A DNA stretch of 12,498 bases from Acidothermaceae bacterium. GTDB lineage: Bacteria; Actinomycetota; Actinomycetes; Acidothermales; Acidothermaceae. Position numbers and translations under genes: made by a program. Numbering within the stretch: the first letter of the stretch is position 1; each line of letters begins with the position of its first letter. The notes under the pieces were generated by a model that was not told where the DNA came from, did no database searches, and saw nothing but the letters and a program-made list of their open reading frames with translations. This document shows positions 1 to 6,386 of this stretch, piece by piece. The stretch is from the NCBI GenBank assembly GCA_025925185.1, contig JAICLV010000065.1, forward strand, positions 1 to 12,498, in the 5' to 3' direction.

Positions 1-488
1 AAAGCCTCCAACGCGCAGCCTCGACCGACCCGCTCACGGGCATTGCCAACCGACGGTCCTTCGAGGAGGCACTCGATCGCGAGCTCACTCGCTCCTGCCG
101 AACCGGTGAGCCCCTCACGCTCGTCATGCTCGACCTCGACCACTTCAAGCGATTCAACGACGAGTTCGGGCACCTCGCCGGCGACCACCTGCTGAAGTCG
201 GCGGCCGCCGCTTGGTCGGGGCAATTGCGGGCCATCGACATGCTCGCCCGCGTCGGCGGGGAGGAGTTCGTGCTGGTGCTGCCCAACACGTGCGTGCGTG
301 AGGTCGACGTCGTGCTCTCGCGACTGCAAAGCGTGACGCCGCTCGGACAAACGTTCTCCGCGGGTGTCGCCGCGTGGGACGGCGTCGCGTTACACGAGGA
401 ACTCATACGCGCGGCGGACGACGCGATGTATCGGGCCAAGCGGCACGGCCGTAACCGGATCGAGCGCGCGCGGTCAAGCGCGGCCTGA
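1..488 (+). CDS. Diguanylate cyclase (GGDEF domain), 5'-truncated by window edge
   Basis: C-terminal part of a GGDEF-domain protein that makes cyclic di-GMP from two GTP. The reading frame is open from base 3, so the true start and any sensor domain lie outside the window. Seen: the family opening DPLTGIANRRSF (about bases 27-62), the metal-binding stretch MLDLDHFKRFND (126-161), and the active-site motif GGEEF (255-269). An RAID tetrapeptide sits exactly five residues before GGEEF, which is the canonical RxxD inhibitory I-site, so product feedback inhibition is likely. The end YRAKRHGRNRI is typical of active GGDEF domains. An internal ATG at 126 is not the real start, because the domain begins earlier. 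The gene's last 15 bases overlap the 3' end of the convergent glycoside hydrolase gene. Being next to a polysaccharide operon suggests, but does not show, c-di-GMP control of that polysaccharide. Confidence 0.93.
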   Translation, partial: SLQRAASTDPLTGIANRRSFEEALDRELTRSCRTGEPLTLVMLDLDHFKRFNDEFGHLAGDHLLKSAAAAWSGQLRAIDMLARVGGEEFVLVLPNTCVREVDVVLSRLQSVTPLGQTFSAGVAAWDGVALHEELIRAADDAMYRAKRHGRNRIERARSSAA

Positions 489-1499
489 CCCGGTGAGCTT
501 GCGCGTCCAATCGATGAACGCGTCGCGCGAGCGCGGGAACAGCGTTCCCCGGTCGATCCCGTGCGCTGCCACCGACGAAGTGACGTCGAAGTACTGCTCG
601 TAGGCGACGTGGTTTCTCGCGTTCGTCATGAACGCGAACATCCGGTCGACGTACTGCGGGTCGTCACCCCGACCACCGCCACCGCCGGCGACGCCCCACT
701 CCGGTATCGCCACCGGCTTGTGGTGATCCGCCGCGAACCGGCTCCAAAACCGCAGGCCGTGGTCGCCTCCGAACAAGCGGTTCCAGGACGACGTGTCGTA
801 GGCGTCGACACCAACAAAGTCGACGTACTTGTCACCGGGATACGCCAGCTCTGCAGGAAATTCAGCAGCGCCGACGGTCGGGTTCCAGTCGAACTGGAAT
901 CGCTGGTGCGGCTCGGCGCGCAGCACGGTGACGATGTGCCGGAAGCACGCGACGTACTGCTGGGTACGGCCCTTCGCGGCCCACGCATACCAATCGCCAT
1001 TGAACTCCCAGCCGGGCCGCACAATCGTGTCGGCGAGGCCGGCCGCGACCAAATTGTGTGCGAGTTCGCCCCAGTGGCCGTCGTAGCGCCCGGTCGCGCA
1101 AGCCGCCAAGGAGTTCCCTTCGCCTTCAGGGAACATCGGCAGCGAATACTCCAGCCGAAGCCTTGCGGCCGCGTGCGGGTCGAGCAGCCACGGCGGTCCA
1201 GTGATGCCGTCCCAACTGTCGGCCGAGGCGAAGTCCAACTGTTGCGACAACGGCGCTCCCGTCGTCCGCTCGAAATTCTTCGCCGCGGCGACGCCGGTGG
1301 CTCCCGGACCGGTGTACACACCGAAGCGCGGCACCGACCGTCGACCTGGCGACGACGTCACCGACAACACAACTGAGGTGACCAGCACGGCGAGCGCTAC
1401 GAGCGCGACAGCAGCTTTCGCGGATGACGAACGCGCGCCACCGCGTCGGCCGGTGGGGCCGTTGGCTCTGCCGGCACCAGCGGCGCGGTGAACACCCAC
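474..1499 (-). CDS. GH26-like glycoside hydrolase, N-terminally membrane-anchored or secreted
   Basis: Predicted glycoside hydrolase of a clan-A type (beta/alpha)8 fold, most like GH26 endo-mannanase/glucanase-type proteins. With the GTG start at 1499 it is 341 aa. Residues about 27-48 form a hydrophobic segment after an Arg-rich stretch, which is a signal anchor or signal peptide, so the enzyme acts outside the membrane. Two acidic residues fit the catalytic pair: E165 in RPGWEFNGDWYAW (acid/base; GH26 usually has His-Glu here, this one has Trp-Glu) and E267 in AIPEWGV (nucleophile). VDFVGVDAYD also fits the fold. It is last in the polysaccharide operon, so trimming or releasing the polymer is a reasonable role; the substrate is unknown. 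The start is uncertain: the only starts that keep the anchor lie inside the upstream glycosyltransferase gene, giving about 103 bp of overlap. A GTG near 1385 would remove half of the anchor. Confidence 0.8.
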   Translation of the reverse strand: MGVHRAAGAGRANGPTGRRGGARSSSAKAAVALVALAVLVTSVVLSVTSSPGRRSVPRFGVYTGPGATGVAAAKNFERTTGAPLSQQLDFASADSWDGITGPPWLLDPHAAARLRLEYSLPMFPEGEGNSLAACATGRYDGHWGELAHNLVAAGLADTIVRPGWEFNGDWYAWAAKGRTQQYVACFRHIVTVLRAEPHQRFQFDWNPTVGAAEFPAELAYPGDKYVDFVGVDAYDTSSWNRLFGGDHGLRFWSRFAADHHKPVAIPEWGVAGGGGGRGDDPQYVDRMFAFMTNARNHVAYEQYFDVTSSVAAHGIDRGTLFPRSRDAFIDWTRKLTGSGRA

Positions 1500-2596
1500 T
1501 TCTTGAACGACAGGAACCTCCACACCATGCCGAGCGCCAGCCCGAAACCATTGGCGGCGACGTTGTCCGCGAGTGCCGAGGTGTACCCGAGCACGTCGTG
1601 TGAGATCCATAGGCAAGCCTCGGCAATCCCGAGTCCGACCGCAGAGAATGCCGCGAACAGCGGCAGCTCGCGGTGCACGCCGGAGCGCATCCGATCGCGC
1701 CACGTCCAGTGGCGGTTCATGTAGTAGGAGCTAACCGTGGCCGCGGTTGTCGAGATCGCCTTGGCGATCGCCGCGTCGTGGCGCAGTCCGAGCAGCAGGA
1801 CGTTGAAGAGCCCGACATCGATCAGCAGGTTGAGTACGCCGACGGCGCCGAACGTCACCATCTCGCGCGCCCGCTTGGTCGCCCACCACAGGTGCCAGCG
1901 CAACGCGGCGAGCTGGACGACGAAACGAAACCCCTCGCGAATCGAGGCTTTCGAGTCTCCGCTGTGCCGCTGAGCGAACACGAACGGCACTTCGACGACA
2001 CGCACCCGGTGCCGCACCAGGATTTCCAGCAGAATCTTGAAACCGCGTGGCCGCAGGGAGTCGAGGTCGATCGCCTCGCGGCGCACCGCGAAGAAGCCGG
2101 TCATGCTGTCGGTGCACCGCCGCAGCCGTAAGGGAAAGAGCAGCGCGGCGAGCCGGGTCGAACCGGTCGACACCAGCCTGCGCAAGCCGCCGTCGAGGCC
2201 GTGCGCGCCACCGCCTGCGCAGTAGCGCGACGCGACAACGGTGTCGACGTCCGAGCCATCAGCCGCCGCCATCAATCGGGGCACGTCCTCCGGCGGATGC
2301 TGCAGGTCGGCGTCCATCACCAGGACCCACGGCGATTGCGCCGCGGCGATTCCGGCGACCACCGCACCCGAGAGTCCCCCGGTGCGTTCCGCGCCGGCGC
2401 GATGAAGCAGCCGCACCGCAAGCGCGGCACTGTGCGACGTCCGCTCGATCACAGCGGGCGTCTCGTCGGTCGAGTCGTCGACGAAGATGACCTCGTCGAT
2501 GTGCGCGTCGTCTCGAACTGCGTCAAGGCGACGCACCAACTCAGGGACGTTGTCCGACTCGTTGAACGTCGGAACGACGATCGTGACCGACGACAT
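1397..2596 (-). CDS. Polyprenyl-phosphate glycosyltransferase (DPM1-like GT2) fused to GtrA membrane domain
   Basis: A 399-aa two-domain protein. Residues 1-235 are a DPM1-like family-2 glycosyltransferase that moves a sugar from a nucleotide donor to a polyprenyl phosphate on the cytoplasmic face. Seen: VTIVVPTFNES at the start, VDDSTD (39-44), the metal motif DADLQHPPED (95-104), and R210-H211-x-GDSK, a typical active-site loop. Residues about 247-369 are a GtrA-like domain with four predicted membrane helices (AVGVLNLLIDVGLF, the region around YYMNRHWTWR, ENVAANGF-like and WRFLSFKKWVF). This family is linked to flipping or handling lipid-linked sugars. Its ATG overlaps the TGA of the preceding gene by one base (TGATG, 2594-2598), so it is probably translated by re-initiation. 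It should supply the lipid-linked sugar used by the GT-C enzyme encoded just upstream. Its sugar specificity cannot be read from the sequence. Confidence 0.92.
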   Translation of the reverse strand: MSSVTIVVPTFNESDNVPELVRRLDAVRDDAHIDEVIFVDDSTDETPAVIERTSHSAALAVRLLHRAGAERTGGLSGAVVAGIAAAQSPWVLVMDADLQHPPEDVPRLMAAADGSDVDTVVASRYCAGGGAHGLDGGLRRLVSTGSTRLAALLFPLRLRRCTDSMTGFFAVRREAIDLDSLRPRGFKILLEILVRHRVRVVEVPFVFAQRHSGDSKASIREGFRFVVQLAALRWHLWWATKRAREMVTFGAVGVLNLLIDVGLFNVLLLGLRHDAAIAKAISTTAATVSSYYMNRHWTWRDRMRSGVHRELPLFAAFSAVGLGIAEACLWISHDVLGYTSALADNVAANGFGLALGMVWRFLSFKKWVFTAPLVPAEPTAPPADAVARVRHPRKLLSRS

Positions 2597-4149
2597 CAGC
2601 CGTCACCGCCCGGCGTCGGCGCGGCGAAGACCGACCAATGCCCGACGAGCTCCCCGTGCAGGTAGCGCGGCACTTTGGTCGAGAGGTGGTAATAGCCGGG
2701 GTGCGACTTCAGGTAGTCGAAGACGTACTGGCCGAACGGCGTCGTCTGGTCCAGGTAGATGACGCCGAAGTAGTGCTGGTCGATCGCCTCGGCGTACGCG
2801 GGCTTGTTCACCTTGCCGTCGTAGCTGAAGTAATAGGTGTCGTTCCACTGGTTGGGCGCAGTCTGCTTGCGCAGTTCGTAACGCTGCGGCGCGTAACGTT
2901 CGCCGAGGATCTTCTGATCGGGATGTTGCGCGATCGCCTTCGCGAGCACCGGCCGAAGCGGTGTGTCGTCGACCCACCCGGTCATGAACTGATGGGAGTA
3001 CCGCAGGCCCGACGTGGCGAGTGCTGCCAGCACACCGATGAACGCAAGCCCAGTGACGACGCGCCCTCCCCCGGCTCGGCGAAATCCGCGCGCGAACAGG
3101 TCTCCTATCAGCGGCGCGGCAAAGACGATGCCGAACGCGACGTGCTTCGCAAGCGACGTGGCTTCGCCGATACGCACTTGGTCGAGCGGCCCGATGACGG
3201 CCCCGAGGATCAGCAGCGCCACCAGCAACGCCTGCCTGCGCAGCCTCAACAATCCGCCGATCAAGGCGAGCAGCAGCCAGGGGCCGACCCACGTCGCGAC
3301 TTCTTTGAGGAGGAAGCCCGGCGTGGCGTGGCTTAGCACGGTACGACTCGACGTCGTCGACTGGATGCCGGGCACCATGCTGCGCCCCCACAGTTCGATC
3401 ACCGAGTACGCGATCACCAGGGTGGCGATGGCCGTGAAGATCGCGCGCCGCAAGATCTTCCTGCCGTACATGGGATATCCGACGACGACGGCGAGCCCGA
3501 TGACGATCGGCGCGTAGGCCGCGCCCGCGTACTTCGTGAGAAACGCCAGCGCCAGCAACAGGCCGACGAGCGGACCCCACGCCAGACCGTCGCGTTGCGC
3601 GCTCGCGATCGCGAGCCACGCCGCGAGCGCGACGAGCGCCATCATCATCGAGTCGTACGTCGCGAAATGCGAGATGTAGATGACCGAGCCACAAAGCACA
3701 AAACTGGCCGCACCGATGATCCCGGCCAACCTGCCGAAGAGCCGGTTGCCGATGCCGTACACGGCGAGCGTCGTGGCGACGGCGAAGAACAGGCTGACGT
3801 CGCGCGCCGCCTCGAGGCCGCCGACGCCGTCCGCCATCGCGGCGAGCACCGGGTAAAGCCCAGGCGCGCCTGAGAAGAACGCGCCCGGGTACTCGGACAA
3901 AAAGGCCCCGTGCAGGATGTGCTGGATCATCCGGTGGCCGGTGTAGACGTACAGGCCCTCGTCTTCGAAGGCGTTCGTGTTCAACCCGTGCCGGACGGCG
4001 AGTGCGACCTGCACGGAGCAGATCAGCGGCAGCCACAGCCAAGGGGAGCAGAAAAAGCGCCGAGTGCGGGAAGGAGCGCGATGGGTGCCCGGAGCACGAT
4101 GCCGGATCGGTTGCCTGCCGTCGCGCAGGTCGATGACGGTCGTACTCAC
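2596..4149 (-). CDS. ArnT/PMT-like membrane glycosyltransferase (GT-C fold, GT39/GT83 type)
   Basis: A 517-aa polytopic membrane protein of the dolichyl-phosphate-mannose-protein mannosyltransferase/ArnT superfamily. Such enzymes move a sugar from a polyprenyl phosphate to an acceptor on the outer face. Seen: a basic N-terminus, a first membrane helix near residues 35-52, then the acidic loop NAFEDEGLYVYTG (E62, D63, E64), where this fold has its catalytic acid. About ten more hydrophobic segments follow to about residue 370, then a soluble outer domain rich in aromatics (DTYYFSYDG, HYFGVIYLD, GYYHLSTKVPRYL). The start is GTG at 4149 with GGAGG four bases upstream, and that site lies inside a perfect inverted repeat (separate entry). 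The GTG overlaps the stop of a 24-codon ORF as GTGA. It probably uses the lipid-linked sugar made by the next gene; the acceptor is unknown and could be the polymer or a protein. Confidence 0.88.
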   Translation of the reverse strand: MSTTVIDLRDGRQPIRHRAPGTHRAPSRTRRFFCSPWLWLPLICSVQVALAVRHGLNTNAFEDEGLYVYTGHRMIQHILHGAFLSEYPGAFFSGAPGLYPVLAAMADGVGGLEAARDVSLFFAVATTLAVYGIGNRLFGRLAGIIGAASFVLCGSVIYISHFATYDSMMMALVALAAWLAIASAQRDGLAWGPLVGLLLALAFLTKYAGAAYAPIVIGLAVVVGYPMYGRKILRRAIFTAIATLVIAYSVIELWGRSMVPGIQSTTSSRTVLSHATPGFLLKEVATWVGPWLLLALIGGLLRLRRQALLVALLILGAVIGPLDQVRIGEATSLAKHVAFGIVFAAPLIGDLFARGFRRAGGGRVVTGLAFIGVLAALATSGLRYSHQFMTGWVDDTPLRPVLAKAIAQHPDQKILGERYAPQRYELRKQTAPNQWNDTYYFSYDGKVNKPAYAEAIDQHYFGVIYLDQTTPFGQYVFDYLKSHPGYYHLSTKVPRYLHGELVGHWSVFAAPTPGGDG

Positions 4150-4220
4150 GCGGCCTCCAAAGCGAGGATCGAAGCGGAGCGAGGACCGGAGCGGCGGAGG
4201 CCGCGGAAGACAGCGCTCAT
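4146..4220 (-). CDS. 24-codon bridging ORF, possible translational-coupling peptide
   Basis: This tiny ORF exactly fills the only gap in the polysaccharide operon. Its ATG (4220-4218) overlaps the stop of the BcsA-like gene as ATGA, and its TGA (4148-4146) overlaps the GTG of the GT-C gene as GTGA. The peptide is MSAVFRGLRRSGP followed by RSASILALEAA: basic, with no membrane helix and no family I recognise. It has no ribosome site of its own, so ribosomes would arrive by re-initiation after the BcsA-like gene. Its translation would run through a hairpin that otherwise hides the next gene's ribosome site, so its job may be the act of translation rather than the peptide. It could be chance, since open frames are common in GC-rich DNA; the double overlap is the main argument for it. 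Confidence 0.4.
   Translation of the reverse strand: MSAVFRGLRRSGPRSASILALEAA
4149..4205 (-). promoter_or_regulatory. RBS-sequestering inverted repeat before the GT-C gene
   Basis: In the mRNA, CGCGGCCTCC (4205-4196) and GGAGGCCGCG (4158-4149) are perfect 10 bp reverse complements separated by 37 nt, with a possible extra G-U pair inside. The second arm contains the whole GGAGG ribosome site, and its last G is the first base of the GTG start codon at 4149. If formed, the hairpin would block initiation unless a ribosome translating the 24-codon ORF opened it. The repeat is seen directly; the regulatory effect is inferred. Confidence 0.55.
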
Positions 4221-5815
4221 GCCGGCACCACCGCCACCTTCGGACGACGCCACGGAAGCCGCGTCCAGCCCAAGGCGATCGGCAGCCCGATGTAGAGGTT
4301 CAGCAACGCCGTCGCGATGTACGGCCAGTACCGCTCCATGCCGTACTGCGGCGCATGCCACGCGATCGCGCCCCACAACAGGGCTTGGACGGCGACGAAC
4401 CACACGGCCGCCACCCGTCGCACGCGCACCGCGGTCGGCGAGCCGCCGGCAGCGCCGGTCGCCACCCATGAGTCGGTCCGCCCCCGGATCACATCCCACA
4501 ACGCGACCGCGTGCGAGAAGCTGTACGTTGTCTGGATTCTGGCCAAGCCGAGAAGCGACTCGCGCTCGAGCGTGATGAGCGGCACCACCGCCTGCCGGAC
4601 GATCAACGCCATCGCCACGAACACGTAGTTCGACATGCGCACTTGACCCGCCGCGAAGTACCCCATGATGATCGGCGGGATCAGCATCACGAACACGTTG
4701 AGCGCCGTCGTGATGTAGTACAAAAAGCCCGACCAAAAGCACAGCCGCTGCATGACCGACAGATCGAGCCGGTGGAACCGCCTCGAGAACAGCAGGCTCA
4801 TGCTGCCCGTGCACCAGCGATATTGCTGGGTGGCGAACTGGTCGAAGGAGTCGGGGCACATCCCCTTGCTGACCACGGTCGGCACGTAACGCAGTCGATA
4901 GCCGACGGCGAGCAGGTTGACGCCGGTGTGCACGTCTTCGCTGTGCCCGATCTGCGCGAACCCGCCGGACCGCTCCAGCGCCGAGCGTCGGTACAGCGCG
5001 CTGGTGCCGACGCAGATCGCCGCGCCGCTGTGGTCGCGCGACGGCTGCACCCAGCGGTAGAAGAGCACCTGCGTGGCGCCGGCGGCGCGCTGCAGCCAGT
5101 TCATCGACTTGTCAGCGTCGAAGAACTGCGGCGACTGCACGATCGCGACGTCCGGCTCGTCGAGATACGGAGCGAGCTCGAACAGGTAGTCGCGACGCGG
5201 GACGAAGTCGGCGTCGAAAACGGCGATCACGTCGCCGCGGGAGTGCTCGAAGCCGAACCGCAGGTTGCCGGCCTTCTTCATCCGGCCCTTGTCAGCACGG
5301 CTGAGATACCGAAAGCCGAACGACGCCGCCAGCCGCCGCACGCTCTCGCGACCCGAGTCGTCGAGCACGTACACGACGAGATCACCGGTCCACTCCAGCC
5401 GCGACACGTGCGTGTACGTGTTCGTCAACACCTCGAGGTCCTCGCCTGCCGACGGCAGGAAGACGTCGACACTCGGCAGCACGTCCGGCATCCACTCATC
5501 GACCCGGCGCCGATGCTGCTCGAGCGAGATCCGCCGCCTCCTGGACGACGTGAGCAGGGAGACCGTGGTGCCCGCCGTGCTGATCAGCAACGGGGCGAAT
5601 AGAAACGCCGTCCAATATCGGCGCATCACGAATAGCGCGACGCTGATAACGATCAAGATGTAGCCGAGAAACGACAGCGGTGTCACCCAGCGGTGCTGCG
5701 GCCCGAGGTAAAGGTCTCGTTCACGGTCAGTCGGTGGCGACGGGAGATATCGGGTCGGGCGCGCGGACCTGGCAGAATCCAGCAGCGGCGCACGATCCAA
5801 TGTCGTCTGATTCAT
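4217..5815 (-). CDS. BcsA/cellulose-synthase-like processive glycosyltransferase (GT2)
   Basis: A 532-aa membrane glycosyltransferase of the cellulose/hyaluronan synthase type, which polymerises sugar from a nucleotide donor and pushes the chain through the membrane. Two N-terminal helices (about 45-64 and 67-88) precede a cytoplasmic catalytic domain with all processive-GT2 motifs: DD (152-153), DAD (201-203), SED as the TED-type base (292-294), and QQYRW (330-334). Four or five C-terminal helices follow (about 357-415 and 465-515). FFDAD (231-235) matches the substrate-gating part of this family. It lacks a C-terminal PilZ domain, so it cannot bind c-di-GMP in the way BcsA does. It is first in the operon. 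The ATG at 5815 is preceded by the purine-rich AGGAAGAGGAAGA. Its stop overlaps the 24-codon ORF. The polymer is unknown; a beta-linked glucan or mannan would fit the family. Confidence 0.92.
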   Translation of the reverse strand: MNQTTLDRAPLLDSARSARPTRYLPSPPTDRERDLYLGPQHRWVTPLSFLGYILIVISVALFVMRRYWTAFLFAPLLISTAGTTVSLLTSSRRRRISLEQHRRRVDEWMPDVLPSVDVFLPSAGEDLEVLTNTYTHVSRLEWTGDLVVYVLDDSGRESVRRLAASFGFRYLSRADKGRMKKAGNLRFGFEHSRGDVIAVFDADFVPRRDYLFELAPYLDEPDVAIVQSPQFFDADKSMNWLQRAAGATQVLFYRWVQPSRDHSGAAICVGTSALYRRSALERSGGFAQIGHSEDVHTGVNLLAVGYRLRYVPTVVSKGMCPDSFDQFATQQYRWCTGSMSLLFSRRFHRLDLSVMQRLCFWSGFLYYITTALNVFVMLIPPIIMGYFAAGQVRMSNYVFVAMALIVRQAVVPLITLERESLLGLARIQTTYSFSHAVALWDVIRGRTDSWVATGAAGGSPTAVRVRRVAAVWFVAVQALLWGAIAWHAPQYGMERYWPYIATALLNLYIGLPIALGWTRLPWRRPKVAVVPA

Positions 5816-5820
5816 TCTTC

Positions 5821-5846
5821 CTCTTCCTACGAGCTCTTCCTACGAG
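5821..5846 (-). repeat. 13 bp perfect tandem duplication carrying the operon ribosome site
   Basis: CTCTTCCTACGAG occurs twice head to tail (5821-5833 and 5834-5846). Read on the coding strand, each copy ends in GGAAGAG, so the purine-rich ribosome-site region before the ATG at 5815 is duplicated. It is probably a slippage duplication. It could vary in copy number between strains and shift translation efficiency. Confidence 0.7.
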
Positions 5847-5905
5847 CCGAGGCGGTCGCAGCAGCCGTCAACGCGCGCGATTGATCACTCGCAGAATCGG
5901 TGAAA

Positions 5906-5915
5906 TCGCATGCGA
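5906..5915. promoter_or_regulatory. Palindrome TCGCATGCGA in the polysaccharide operon leader
   Basis: A perfect 10 bp palindrome flanked by A runs (GAAA before, AAA after), about 90 bp upstream of the BcsA-like start codon. It may be a protein-binding site, but no regulator can be assigned and a 10 bp palindrome can arise by chance. Confidence 0.25.
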
Positions 5916-5979
5916 AAATGGCCGCGCGAAGGCTCAGCCGGGTTTGTGGTACGTCTACGCGGTCGATGATCAGCGGAAC

Positions 5980-6037
5980 TCAGCGCGGGATCGCGCTGAA
6001 CAGGCCGTTAAAGAGCGGCCGTCACATGCGAATGTGA
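5980..6037 (-). promoter_or_regulatory. Three adjacent hairpins in the leader of the polysaccharide operon
   Basis: Three perfect inverted repeats follow one another almost without gaps. They are TCAGCGCG-GGAT-CGCGCTGA (5980-5999, 8 bp stem), GGCCG-TTAAAGAG-CGGCC (6003-6020, 5 bp stem) and TCACAT-GCGA-ATGTGA (6022-6037, 6 bp stem). The stems work on either strand; the minus strand is taken because the operon reads that way. The 6022-6037 stem contains the stop codon of the 28-codon ORF, and the block ends 165 bases before the BcsA-like ATG. None is followed by a T run. A structured leader (attenuator, riboswitch-like element or mRNA-stability element) fits best. I recognise no known riboswitch consensus, including the GEMM c-di-GMP class. 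Confidence 0.4.
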
Positions 6038-6108
6038 ATTCCACACGTGACACTCGCGCGGCCAGGACGGTCGCGCGGCGGTAGCCCCATCGCCGTTGTG
6101 CGGGCCAT
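6022..6108 (-). CDS. 28-codon leader ORF with a strong ribosome site
   Basis: ATG at 6108 with GGGAGG (6120-6115) six bases upstream, which is one of the best ribosome sites in the window. The ORF stops at TGA 6024-6022 after 28 codons. The peptide starts MARTTAMGLPPRDRPGR and ends ASVTCGIHIRM: basic, with no helix-forming membrane segment and no family I recognise. It lies about 206 bases upstream of the BcsA-like start, on the same strand, and ends inside the three-hairpin block. That layout suits a leader peptide whose translation alters downstream RNA folding. The same frame is open upstream to about 6327, but the ribosome site points to 6108. It could also be a free-standing small protein or chance. 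Confidence 0.35.
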   Translation of the reverse strand: MARTTAMGLPPRDRPGRASVTCGIHIRM

Positions 6109-6335
6109 GGTGCACCTCCCAAAGAAAGCCGCGGCGCGGTAAGCGAACGGCAGCCAGCCTAGAACACTCAGACCGGCCCGGTGGTTTCGAGAAAGTGAAA
6201 TCGACGCAGCCAACTCGTTAACCATCGAACCCGGCGGTACGACGATTTTATTCGGCGAATTCGACCTCGGCGTCCTTGCCGGCTTAGGCGGCTGCTCAGC
6301 GTGAGTTTTATCGGTCGAGAATCCCACCAGAGGCA

Positions 6336-6349
6336 GTCGTGTGCACGAC
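6336..6349. promoter_or_regulatory. Dyad GTCGTG-TG-CACGAC, candidate operator
   Basis: Six-base perfect arms separated by two bases. The spacer is too short for an RNA hairpin, so this looks like a DNA-binding site. It lies in the 600 bp non-coding stretch, downstream of the thioredoxin gene and well upstream of the polysaccharide operon, where a distal operator or a promoter for the leader could be. No regulator can be assigned. Confidence 0.25.
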
Positions 6350-6356
6350 AGTTCTG

Positions 6357-6386
6357 TTAAATATGCGAGTCGTCGGTTTCGCTCGC
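6357..6386 (-). terminator. Possible terminator after the thioredoxin-TPR gene
   Basis: About 34 bases past the stop codon the transcript can fold GCGAGCG against CGACTCGC (one bulged A, seven-base loop; 6386-6365), followed by the AT-rich ATATTTAA (6364-6357). The stem is short and the U tract is broken, so it is weak as an intrinsic terminator, but the position is right. Confidence 0.3.

Noticed and set aside
561..1376. Long plus-strand ORF opposite the glycoside hydrolase
   Set aside because: Antisense shadow of a well-supported gene in GC-rich DNA; its translation is Arg-rich with no domain pattern.
4511..5602. 363-codon plus-strand ORF opposite the BcsA-like gene
   Set aside because: Antisense shadow; His/Arg/Glu-rich translation without motifs, while the minus strand has complete GT2 motifs.
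5906..6037. GEMM-type c-di-GMP riboswitch in the polysaccharide leader
   Set aside because: The tetraloop/receptor and conserved core bases of the GEMM consensus are not visible on either strand.
6022..6327. 101-codon minus-strand ORF as a conventional gene
   Set aside because: There is no ribosome site at its first ATG and no recognisable protein pattern; only the last 28 codons have a good ribosome site, so only that part is kept as a leader ORF.
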